Shown here piece by piece: positions 55,642-64,000 of a stretch of 64,000 nt of DNA. This stretch comes from Callorhinus ursinus (taxonomy: Eukaryota; Chordata; Mammalia; Carnivora; Otariidae): contig NW_020312968.1 in assembly GCF_003265705.1 (NCBI RefSeq), positions 4,773,184 to 4,837,183 of the forward strand, written 5' to 3'. The translations under genes and the position numbers were made by a program. Position 1 is the first letter of the stretch. Each line of letters starts with the position of its first letter. The notes under the pieces are model-generated. The model saw nothing but the letters and a program-made list of their open reading frames with translations, was not told where the DNA came from and did no database searches.

Positions 55642-56134
55642 ATAAAAAGCTGCTGACTATGCAAAAGGGATAAGAAATAGAATGATTTTAAGATGACCTG
55701 AGCTTGATTTGGGAAGTTTTCCTAGTTTATAGTTATGTTCAAAATGCTCAGGAACCAATCAGTCAGTGCCCTCCCGCCCCACCTCCTTTTTGCTTAACAG
55801 GATCTGGATTCTGGTTATTATATACAGTTCTGTTCAGTAGTCAACACTTCTGTTTAGGGTTGGTGAATATTGAACAAAATCCATGAGTTAAAGTATACTG
55901 ATGATTCCAAAAATGCCTCATTTGTAATCGTGGGAGAAGAAAAACTTTTCCTCTGCTCTTTTAGGTTTGATGGCTGGGTCTGTGAAATAAAATGACAGAA
56001 GAAAAGATATGCAAATTTATTAATTTTTAATATTGTGGTCATGACAGCATCACAGAAAAACAAAAGTAAATACCCCCAAAATGGTGGTATTTGGGAATTT
56101 ATATATTGTCTTAATAGGGGAAGGGTTGGGGGGA
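55642..56134. other. Intron DNA, unassigned
   Basis: No exon or named repeat seen. Confidence 0.35.
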
Positions 56135-56147
56135 TGTAGGCAATTTA

Positions 56148-56349
56148 TTTATTTATTTTTAAAGATTTTATTTATCTGACAGTGAGAGACACAGTGAGAG
56201 AGGGAACACAAGCAGGGGGAGTGGGAGAGGGAGAAGCAGGCTTCCCGCGGAGCAGGGAGCCGCGATGCGGGGCTCGATCCCAGGACCCTGGGATCATGAC
56301 CCGAGCCGAAGGCAGACGCTTAACGACTGAGCCACCCAGGAGCCCCGGG
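56148..56349 (-). mobile_element. CAN-SINE, reverse
   Basis: Complete copy, flanked by the 13-bp duplication TGTAGGCAATTTA at 56135-56147 and 56350-56362. Confidence 0.95.
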
Positions 56350-56362
56350 TGTAGGCAATTTA

Positions 56363-57981
56363 AAAGAGAGTAAATGATTTTTAGAAGAGGTGAAGGGGTT
56401 CTTAGAAGAATAGATGGGAAATATGATAGTTTATGACAAGGTTTGTCTGGGTGTGGTGTTGACTTCTACCCCCTTCTCTTGAGATAAGAGTCAATCCTTT
56501 CTGGTTGATGAAACTCCTGGGGATTTATGATAGTTGAGCTCCTTGTGGAAGATCTATCTTTAGGCAGATAAAGAGAGTTCAGAGAAAGCCTGTCACTCTA
56601 TTTGCTGTTTTTCAAGTGCCTACAGCTCAAAATAACCTATATGCCAAAGCAGAATGTTTTAGGGCAGTGTGTCCTGAACATCTGGGACCTGAGGACAGTG
56701 TGATAAGGAGGTGGCCCAGCTGGATTTGTAACCCGTTGTCTGGTGCAGTGCATTCCCTGCAACTGTAGGATGAGAGTAGGTGTCAGAGTGAGGTGGGGAC
56801 TGCACTAACACGGAGTTTGAAAAAGCAGATTCCCATTCACCACCTTTTCACCACTGCTGTAGTACATGCGTTTATAAAGTTAGATCTGTACTTATATTTT
56901 TATACCGTACAGAGCTAAAATATTTTCACATTAGGAGAAGGCCAAGCTCATCAGTTGGTTGGGGTCTGTTGTGGATCCAGCGTCCTCTGCTTCTGGACTT
57001 ACAGTATAGCTTATGGAAGAGCTTGGCTATGACTTGAGTTTTGTAGAATGGGAGAGATTTTATTAGGAGGATGAGCAAGTACCAGTGGCCCACCTGGATT
57101 CAGGGAGGGTCGTGGGTTGTGCAGACTGAAGCAGCCCCGTCCGTGGTAAGCCACGCTTATAGGATGTGTATCAGATTGTCTGTCTAAATAAGGAGGTAAA
57201 CTGAGGCAAGTTCTAATTATGAGAAATTGAATTTATTCCAGAGGAGCAAAAGAATTGTAATTCAGGAAAACACTGGGGCAAGCTACACGTGAGTCCACTG
57301 AAGGCTGGGGTGGTTTATATTTACCGGCAAGAAGTTCAAAGAGGGGGAAGTCCAGCTAGAGTCCATGCTGTAAGTTCATTGGCTTGAGGATGGGGAGAGA
57401 TTCTTGGCAGATGTTCATTGGTCAGGAGATAAGTCTCAGTCTTCGGTAAATAAGGTATTTACTGGAAATCAGTGTCTCAGTTTTTCAGTTGTCTTCTTCT
57501 GAGGGTACATGTGTGAGATTCTACTTTTCATAACCTCCAGGTCCATTTTAGATTGAAATCCTTGCACAGAATCTTGCTGAGGTTCCAGCTTCTGTGAAAT
57601 CTTAGCCAAGGTGGGACTTTATGAGTGAGAATTTTGAAATTCGAGAGCCTGAAATTCACTCTATGGGACTATGGTACAAGATTTTAAAGTGACTTTTAGC
57701 AGAATTAAGGGAATGCTTCATTTATAACATTACTTCCTTCCCAGCGTTTTGTGCATTTATGGACATTTTGCTGGAAATGAGATTATGGATGTATTAATTT
57801 TGTGAATGTTTTGTGTTCACATTTGGTTTGTGTCTATGTTGTCTGTGATAGAAGCCAATAAATGCTTAGCCTGTTTGGGGTTGATCTTGGCATTTTAATT
57901 CAATCTCCATGATATTGAAATATATCTTGCCTACCTGAACTACTGTGGTTACATTGCTTTCTCAATTACAATATAAAAATA
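56363..57981. other. Intron DNA before TRPM6 exon 2
   Basis: The 57040-57540 part has an LTR-like look (GAGATTTTATTAGGAGG, TTTATTCCAGAGGAGC) but I cannot name it. No exon is supported. Confidence 0.35.
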
Positions 57982-57999
57982 ATGACACTTTTTCTTTAG

Positions 58000-58079
58000 T
58001 CCCAGAAATCCTGGATTGAAGGAGTTTTCAACAAGAGAGAATGTAACAAAATCATACCTAGCTCAAAAGACCCTCACAG
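58000..58079 (+). CDS. TRPM6: TRPM6 exon 2
   Basis: The acceptor is TTTTTCTTTAG (ending 57999) and the donor CACAG|GTACAG (58079/58080). In phase 0 the 80 bases encode [18 protein letters not shown] followed by IPSSKDPHR, the start of the conserved N-terminal domain shared by TRPM6 and TRPM7. The human TRPM6 counterpart reads SQKSWIKGVFDKREC as I recall it. A second AG six bases in (TCCCAG) could drop Ser-Gln, giving the K-KSW junction of the mouse protein. Exon 2 is the common exon onto which the alternative TRPM6 first exons splice. TRPM6 is a plasma-membrane Mg2+/Ca2+ channel with a C-terminal alpha-kinase, acting in kidney distal tubule and gut. The other reading frame, which also stays open here, is a shadow. 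Confidence 0.93.
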
Positions 58080-58482
58080 GTACAGTTTTTAATATTTTCA
58101 TTTTAAAGCAACACTACTTTGAGGACTGTTTGTGGAAACTTAGAGGTGTGATTTGTCTAGAGGAATTTATTCATATCTGTGAAGTTAGCATTTATTTTTA
58201 ATCAATATTTGTTTCTTTGTCTTTGTAAAAATAATACAGGATTATTGTAGACAACCAGGTAAGATCAGGGACCTTGTCAGTTTTGTACCTTACTCCAAGC
58301 CTCTGACAGTGCCTGCTGCATAGAAGCCTCCTGATTAACATCTGTTGTTTAATGGTGTAATGAAGTATAAAGAAGAAAAAATTTATCATAATGACATAAC
58401 TGTGTTGGAGCCACTGTTATTATTGTGGTGGATTTCATTTCTTTAATCCTCCTGTTTCTCTTAGTGGGAGAATAGAAATTTA
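58080..58482 (+). other. TRPM6 intron 2, first part
   Basis: Intron 2 spans 58080-61119 (3,040 bp). This part is unassigned. Confidence 0.6.
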
Positions 58483-58830
58483 GGGAGTATTATGCTAAGT
58501 GAAACAAGTCAGTCTGAGAAAGACAGATACCATATGATTTCACTCATATGTGAAATTTAAGAAACAAAGCAAATGAGCAAAGAGGGGAAAAAAGAAACCA
58601 AGAAACAGAATCTTAACTATAGAGAACAAACTGGTGGTTTCCAGAGGGGAGGTGGGTGGGGGATGGGTTAAATAGGTGAAGGGGATTAAGAGTGCTCTTA
58701 TATGATGAGTACTGAGTACTGTACAGAATTGTTGAATCACTTTATTGTACACCTACAACTAATAGGACAGTGCGTGTTAATCATACTGGAATTAAAATTA
58801 AAAAAAAAAACTTAAAAAAAAAAAAAGAAA
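58483..58830 (+). mobile_element. L1MA-type 3' UTR relic, forward
   Basis: ATTATGCTAAGTGAAACAAGTCAGTC, ACCATATGATTTCACTCATATG, GGTGGTTTCCAGAGGGGAGG and TGTACACCTACAACTAATAGG are the classic L1MA 3' phrases, ending in a poly(A) stretch. Confidence 0.85.
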
Positions 58831-59929
58831 TTGGGGAAATATCTAGTGCTGTATCCATTCCACCATTCCATTCCCCAGAACTTCTGAATACTGAATATTC
58901 AAAATATTGTGAACGTTCCTTATCCCCAACTCAAGTGTTTATGGAAAATAGTGACAATAGTGACAGTTTGGGATATTTCAGGACCCTGTGTTCAGATTAT
59001 GCGGACAATTCCATGTTTTCCCCAGAGGCTTTTTGCTTGAGCCGATAATAGACAGCAGATGGAATGACTTGAGTTTGACCACTCTGAGTTACTTGTAGAA
59101 CAAAGTTCAAAACAGCAGCCTGTGAAAGATAGGAGAATAAAAGGCTATGGAAAATTCCCCAGGGTAATTGCGTTCATGAAATTAAGATTGGGTGGCATTG
59201 CCCTTGGAGAGTAGACATTAAAAGGAAGGGAAAAATAGAAGAGTAGTATTTTAATTAGAGGGACCACTCTATTTTTAGATTCTTTTTAGCATTTGACCTT
59301 ATATTCATTTAAAGTTCAGAAATCACAGTTGTATGCTTATGAAGGTTAGCATGGTGAGGTCATTGAAATTCTTGATCTTTGGGGATGACTAAAACAGTGT
59401 TTCTGGCCTTTGTTAAATATTTACTAGCTGCACCCTCACTGAATTACCTGGGATTTGTAAGCCCTGTGATTGGAAGTTCTCATTTTACCCCCTTATAAAA
59501 TGTTTACAAAATGGCAAGGTAAACTTGTTTTTTCCCTTCATCTTTTATGGTATCTTGTAATGTGATGGTGGTTACAGTGGAAGGCAGACTGAGCTCACAC
59601 AGTCCTGCTTCTGTAAATGGAGAATCATCTTCATAATCATCTTGAAACCTAATGAAATGTGATAACCTGTAGGCCATTAGTCCATAGACTCAAGAAGAAT
59701 ATCAATGTTCATAATTCCATATTATGGAATGGTCCAAGATCTGCATTTTATGGAAAAAAAAGTCATCTCTATTTTTATGTGATTGTGAAAAAAAAAAATT
59801 AATGAATGATTTACGGATCTTCCTACGCCAGCCTTTTTCTTAGATCCCAGTAAGAATCTCAAAATTATAGCTTTTGTAAAGTTTTCTTCCTGACAGTGCA
59901 GAAGAAAAAGGTGGTAGTTCGTGGTTTTA
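58831..59929. other. TRPM6 intron 2, unassigned part
   Basis: No additional exon in phase with exon 2 (phase 2) was recognised. No named repeat. Confidence 0.4.
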
Positions 59930-60130
59930 TTTATTTATTTTTAAAAAGATTTTATTTATTTGACAGAGAGAGACACAGCGAGAGCAGGAACACAAGCAGG
60001 GGGAGTGGGAGAGGGAGAAGCAGGCTTCCCGCCGAGCAGGGAGCCCGACGTGGGACTTGATCCCAGGACCCTGGGATCATGACCTGAGCCGACAGCAGAT
60101 GCTTAACGACTGAGCCACCCAGGCGCCCTT
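59930..60130 (-). mobile_element. CAN-SINE, reverse
   Basis: Complete copy, with CGTGGTTTTA at the left and TGTGGTTTTA at the right (GTGGTTTTA shared, 59921-59929 and 60131-60139). Confidence 0.92.
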
Positions 60131-60540
60131 GTGGTTTTAAATTTAGATAAAAGTTGATCTTTTATCGGTTATTTTTATAGTTCCTAATAAGAAACAAATC
60201 TGATAGACTTGATTACAATATCTTTTTTCCTCCTTATTTTGAATTTGTTGTTGAAGTGACGCTTCTGAGAAAAGACAGTCCCAAAAGGCTAGGAAAGGCC
60301 TAAGTATTTGTTTCTGAATAATTTAGAATGACCCTGATTCTTTGAATACTGTCCTTTCTTCCATTGTTTTAACTAGTATTCTCTTCTAGTTAAAACTTTT
60401 TTATACCTAAAATATGATCTTTGATGATCACAATGATCCCCCAACTTCAGAAGTTTCTTTTGAACCATAAAAAGAAAGATTAATAAGGATAATACTTATA
60501 ATCATACCGACTGTCTTTGGATTTGATAGTGTCTTATGGT

Positions 60541-60670
60541 TTTAAAATAATATATAGTATTATAATTAATATATAATATATAATACATAATATATACATA
60601 ATATACCATTATATATAAATATTTATATAATTATATGTCCATATATTCTGTATTTATAAACATATATATT
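60541..60670. repeat. AT-rich low-complexity tract
   Basis: Degenerate TATA/ATAT text of about 130 bp, followed by the 18-bp palindrome AGAATTCTCGAGAATTCT at 60685-60702. Confidence 0.9.
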
Positions 60671-60724
60671 TTTTCTTAATTCTCAGAATTCTCGAGAATT
60701 CTGTTATCTTCGTAGTGTAATGAC

Positions 60725-60945
60725 AGTAACAGCCACCATTTTTTATATACTGCAGTGCACCACCATAAGAAACATTACATTACACACATTATCTCAGGTA
60801 ATCCTCTTAATAACCTTATAGGACATATATTACTTTCAAATGTGAAAACCAGTGCTTGGGGAGGCATTGTTAAATCAGTGAGATTTCAATCCAGGTATTT
60901 AGGTTCCAACTTCAGCGTTCTGTCAATTAGGTCACGGTTGCTGCG
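60725..60945 (-). mobile_element. MIR, reverse
   Basis: AGTAACAGCCACCATTTTTTATATACTGC, CATTATCTCAGGTAATCCTCTTAATAACC and GAGATTTCAATCCAGGTATTTAGG follow the reversed MIR order. Confidence 0.7.
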
Positions 60946-61119
60946 GTGTAATTATATTTGGGAAATGACATATGGGAATGTTTGGGGAATGATATATGAG
61001 TACTCAGCAAATCCTGATTTTTTTAGACCAGGGAAAATAACGGATGTTTATGGTATAAGCATTAAATATGCTTTCAAATATATCACTAACCTAACAGAGG
61101 TTTTGTCTTTTTAATTTAG

Positions 61120-61158
61120 ATGTACTGCAGGATGCCAGGTCTGCCAGAATTTAATCAG
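61120..61158 (+). CDS. TRPM6: TRPM6 exon 3
   Basis: The acceptor is TGTCTTTTTAATTTAG (ending 61119) and the donor ATCAG|GTAAGA (61158/61159). Joined to exon 2, AG+A gives the Arg of DPHR, then CTAGCQVCQNLI and the first two bases of another Arg codon. The human counterpart reads CTPVCQVCQNLIR as I recall it, and the spaced cysteines (C-T-A-G-C-Q-V-C) belong to the conserved TRPM6/7 N-terminus. The length is 39 bases, so the frame is preserved if the exon is skipped. The next exon (expected to begin with CYCGRLI-like text) was not found before the window end. Confidence 0.93.
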
Positions 61159-61295
61159 GTAAGAGTTAGATAAATAAGATTTCTTTTCGTATGTAGGCAC
61201 TGTTTAAAACTTATTGGGAGAGTTTTCTCACATCTTGAATAGACTCAATGAAAGGGCTTTATTGCATCTTATTTACCTTTCCAAAGGAAGGTTTT

Positions 61296-61492
61296 TTGTT
61301 TTTGTTTTTTTAGATTTTATTTATTTATTTGAGAGGGGAGGTGGGGCAGAGGAAGTGGGAGAAAGAAGCAGGCTCCCCTCTTGAGCAGGGAACCTGACAT
61401 GGAGTTCCGGGCTTGATTAGGATCCCAGGACCCTGGGATCATGACCTGAGCCGGAGGCAGATGCTTAACTGACAGAGCCACCCAGGCACCCC
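61296..61492 (-). mobile_element. CAN-SINE, reverse
   Basis: Complete but diverged. TCCAAAGGAAGGTTTT (61280-61295) and TCCAAGGGAAGTTTT (61493-61507) flank it as an imperfect duplication. Confidence 0.92.
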
Positions 61493-61656
61493 TCCAAGGG
61501 AAGTTTTAAAAAAGAAATGTGGGATTTTTTTGAAGGAGAGTGATTATTTGAATGCCAATAGATAGATTACTTGAATTACTGAGACATGTAAATGGCAAGG
61601 GCCTTTGGCAAGAGCTTCTACCAATTGAAAGGCATGTAAAGCATGTATTTTCATTT

Positions 61657-61850
61657 GCTCATTTGAGAGAGCAAGAGAGTGCAAGCAGTGGAAGGGGGGT
61701 GTGGAGGGGCAGAAGGAGAGGGAGAGGGAAAATCTTAAGCAGCCTCCACACTCAGTGCAGAGTCTGATGCAGGGCTCCATCTTGCAACAATCAGACCATG
61801 ACCTGAGCCAAAATCAAGAGTCAGATGCAAGTGGGCCACCCAGTTGCCTC
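61657..61850 (-). mobile_element. Older CAN-SINE, reverse, damaged head
   Basis: GAGAGAGCAAGAGAGTGC, CAGCCTCCACACTCAGTGCAG, AAAATCAAGAGTCAGATGC and GGGCCACCCAGTTGCC. Part of the AGCTTAACTGACTGA block is lost. TGTATTTTCATTT and TGTATTTTATTT flank it. Confidence 0.85.
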
Positions 61851-61862
61851 TGTATTTTATTT

Positions 61863-62864
61863 GGATAATGAAGATGGTTTGTTCATATACAGCACTGTAT
61901 TTGATCTGTGGTTTGCGAGTGATGTGTGCTTATACCAAGCTCTAATTCTGACACCAGTTTTGACGTGTGTGTCCTTTTTTCCAACACACCACCAGGTAAT
62001 TAACTAAATCCTGCCACTATCTACCTGGAAATAGCATCAGATCCTATAGGTTAAGAGCTCAGTCCTACTAGACTACCCTTCCTCCCCACACGTCAGGTGC
62101 CAGTCACAAGTCCACGTTATTACCTGTGCTTCTGACTGATAGGCTAGAGATCAGAGGTTCCCAAGAACTCTTCCATGGGTTCAATTAGTTTGCTAGCAAG
62201 GCTTCCAGAACTCAGAGAAACATTTACTTACATTTACCAGTTTATTATAAAGGATGTTATAAAGCAAAAACAGCCAGATGGAGGAGATGCATAGGACCAG
62301 CTATGTGGGAAGGGGCCCAGAGCTTCTGTGCTCTTTTTGAGCAAGCCACTCTTCTAGCCCCTCCATGTGTTCACCAACCTGAAGCCTCCAAATGCCATCC
62401 TTTCGAGGTTTTATGGAGGCTTTATTACATAGGCATGATTGGTTGAATCATTGGCCATTGGTGGTTGATTCAACCTCCAGCATCTTTTTCTTTCTTAGCA
62501 TTTAGGAAATTTCAAGGGTTTTAGAGGCTCTGTGCCAGAAACGGGGGCAAAGAGCAAATCTATGTTTATTATAAATCATAACATCACACAAGCTTATGGG
62601 CAAAAATAACTCTTGCAGAATACAAATGTTAACGGCAATTTGCATTTTAAACTACGTGTTGGTAACTGGTTTTACCTTTCTCTTCTGTTAATGGAGGAAA
62701 ATGAAAATTTCCTTAATTCTGATCATAGTTCACCTCATGGATCGACCCACTGTTAAATTTGTTTTTTGTAAAAGGACAAATCTGGAATCCCAAGTTTGGC
62801 AAATCATGGCAAAAGGAAAACACCATCCACGGATGTAGGAGAGGAAGGAAAAGGTTGCTGGGTG
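61863..62864. other. TRPM6 intron 3, unassigned
   Basis: No TRPM6 exon and no named repeat recognised. Confidence 0.4.
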
Positions 62865-62934
62865 TATTGGTCTGTTCAGCCTGCCATAATAGATTCCCAC
62901 AGACTGGGTGGTTTAAACAATAAATTTTTTTTTT

Positions 62935-63389
62935 TTTTTAAGATTTTATTTATTTGACAGAGAGAGAGACAGCGAGAGAGGGAACACAAGCAGGGGGAGT
63001 GGGAGAGGGAGAAGCAAGCTTCCCGCCGAGCAGGGAGCCCGATGTGGGGCTCGATCCCAGGACCCTGGGATCATGACCTGAGCCGAGGGCAGACGCTTAA
63101 CGACTGAGCCACCCAGGCGCCCTTGATGTTTGATTCTTTTTTTTTTTTTTATGTTTTATTTATTTATTCATGAAAGTCAGAGAGAGAGAGAGAGAGAGAG
63201 GCAGAGGGAGAAGCAGGCTCCCCGCCTAGCAGGGAGCCTGATGCGGGACTCGATCCCAGGACCCTGGGATCATGACCTGAGCCGAAGGCAGACGCTTAAC
63301 CATCTGAGCCACCCAGGCGCCCTTGATGTTTGATTCTTATTTTTCCATTTCTCTCTCTTACTTAATCGACTGAGCCACCCAGGCGCCCC
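62935..63389 (-). mobile_element. Compound CAN-SINE (full copy plus an extra head), reverse
   Basis: The 11-bp duplication TAAACAATAAA lies at 62924-62934 and 63390-63400. Between them, read on the minus strand, are a second SINE head (GGGGCGCCTGGGTGGCTCAGTCG-ATTAAG), a roughly 38-bp linker, and then a complete SINE to a poly(A) tail. A younger SINE interrupts the linker. Confidence 0.8.
63138..63322 (-). mobile_element. CAN-SINE inserted in the compound SINE, reverse
   Basis: Complete copy, flanked by the exact 15-bp duplication TTGATGTTTGATTCT at 63123-63137 and 63323-63337. Confidence 0.96.
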
Positions 63390-64000
63390 TAAACAATAAA
63401 CATTTTTATCTCAGAGCCGTGCGAGTCCCAGGTCAAGTTGCCATCAGAGTTGTTTTCTGATGAGGCCTCTCTTCTCGCTGTGTCTTCACATGGCCTTTGC
63501 TCTGTGCACTGACAGAGCTCTTGTGTCTCTTCCTCTTTTTAGACACCATTGCCATCCGATTAGAGTCCTACCTCTATGACCTCACTGAAACTATTACTGC
63601 GTTATAGGCTCTGTCTCCAAATACAGCCACACTGGGATTAGGACTTCAACATAAAGAATCTTAGGGGACACCGTTCAGTTCCTAACACTGACTGAAGAGT
63701 TTCCATTTGACTAACCTCTTTTACCCTTCCTTAAATTATTTTTTCTTTCTTTTTAGTAATTATTTAAAATTTGCTAAAATTGAAAGCAAGCATAAGACTA
63801 TATTGAAAAGAAGTGAAAAGGCTTCATTTACTCCTTCTGTTTCCTACTTTATTCTCCAGAACCTTTCCCTGGCAATTATTTTTCCCAAATTTGCAATCTT
63901 TAGAGGTAACCAATGCAAACGATACTAGAAAAATGTCTATTTCACACCATCCAGAACTTAAAAGTTGTTGAAACTTATAATTTTTGCACCTAGCTAAGAC

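Larger units (their letters stand above)
62865..63690 (-). mobile_element. MaLR LTR, reverse, broken by SINEs
   Basis: GTATTGGTCTGTTCAGCCTGCC, ACAGACTGGGTGGTTTAAACAAT and, after the inserts, CATTTTTATCTCAGAGCC, GCTGTGTCTTCACATGGCC, CTCCAAATACAGCCACACTGGG, GGACTTCAACATAAAG and GTTCAGTTCCTAACA give the reversed MST/MLT1-type LTR. It is a solo LTR with no viral genes. Confidence 0.75.

Noticed and set aside
58016..58201. An alternative open frame over TRPM6 exon 2 ([19 protein letters not shown])
   Set aside because: The phase-0 reading gives the conserved TRPM6 N-terminus and joins correctly to exons 1 and 3, so this frame is a shadow.
60685..60702. Heat-shock-element-like reading of AGAATTCTCGAGAATTCT
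   Set aside because: The GAA and TTC units abut without the required two-base spacing, so it is only a palindrome.
1..64000. tRNA genes, rRNA, CRISPR arrays, operons
   Set aside because: The tRNA-like A and B boxes all belong to SINEs. The sequence is mammalian nuclear DNA with no prokaryotic features.

Overview
The window is nuclear DNA from a caniform carnivore, most likely an arctoid (bear, seal, mustelid or raccoon group). The evidence is about thirty copies of the tRNA-Lys-derived CAN-SINE, with heads reading GGCGCCTGGGTGGCTCAG and tails of AAATAAATAAAATCT followed by poly(A), together with young carnivore L1 copies and ancient MIR, L2, MER5, HAL1, L1M and MaLR relics. The spliced exons, the CpG-island promoter and the overall gene sparsity are typical of a mammalian chromosome.

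Recognised genes. (1) The 5' end of TRPM6, the magnesium-permeable TRP channel fused to an alpha-kinase, lies on the plus strand. A CpG island at about 33.4-34.0 kb contains a short first coding exon (MRVQVK, 33733-33750). Exon 2 (58000-58079) and exon 3 (61120-61158) encode the conserved TRPM6/TRPM7 N-terminus, including [10 protein letters not shown] and CQVCQNLI. The rest of the gene lies beyond the right edge. (2) A full-length, intronless CCDC34 retrocopy lies at 11127-12780. It has an open 366-codon frame, part of its 5' UTR, an A-rich tail and a probable target-site duplication. (3) At 5829-5994 there is a well-formed splice-bounded exon encoding a signal peptide and a Cys-containing segment that I do not recognise. 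A second candidate exon 392 bp downstream (6387-6490) continues the frame to a stop, which would make an 86-residue secreted cysteine-containing protein with three dibasic sites. This is the best candidate for something undescribed.

Layout. 0-5.8 kb: SINEs, a MER5 relic, a 32-base C tract and otherwise unassigned DNA. 5.8-6.5 kb: the candidate secreted gene. 6.6-11.1 kb: L1M, L2, hAT-type and SINE relics. 11.1-12.8 kb: CCDC34 retrogene with a SINE in its 3' UTR. 12.8-18.6 kb: L1M and HAL1 relics. 21.6-24.2 kb: nested L1/SINE/L1. 24-33 kb: MaLR LTR, SINEs, MIR and MER5. 33.4-34.0 kb: TRPM6 CpG-island promoter. 34-58 kb: TRPM6 intron 1, filled with SINEs, a reverse L1, L1M, MaLR, MIR and a hAT element. 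58-61.2 kb: TRPM6 exons 2 and 3. 61.2-64 kb: intron 3 with a MaLR LTR broken up by a compound SINE.

The genes do not form a visible functional unit. TRPM6 is the resident gene, CCDC34 arrived by retrotransposition, and the small secreted candidate is a separate upstream unit in the same orientation. Repeat names come from recognising consensus-like text by eye; boundaries are firm only where a target-site duplication is quoted.
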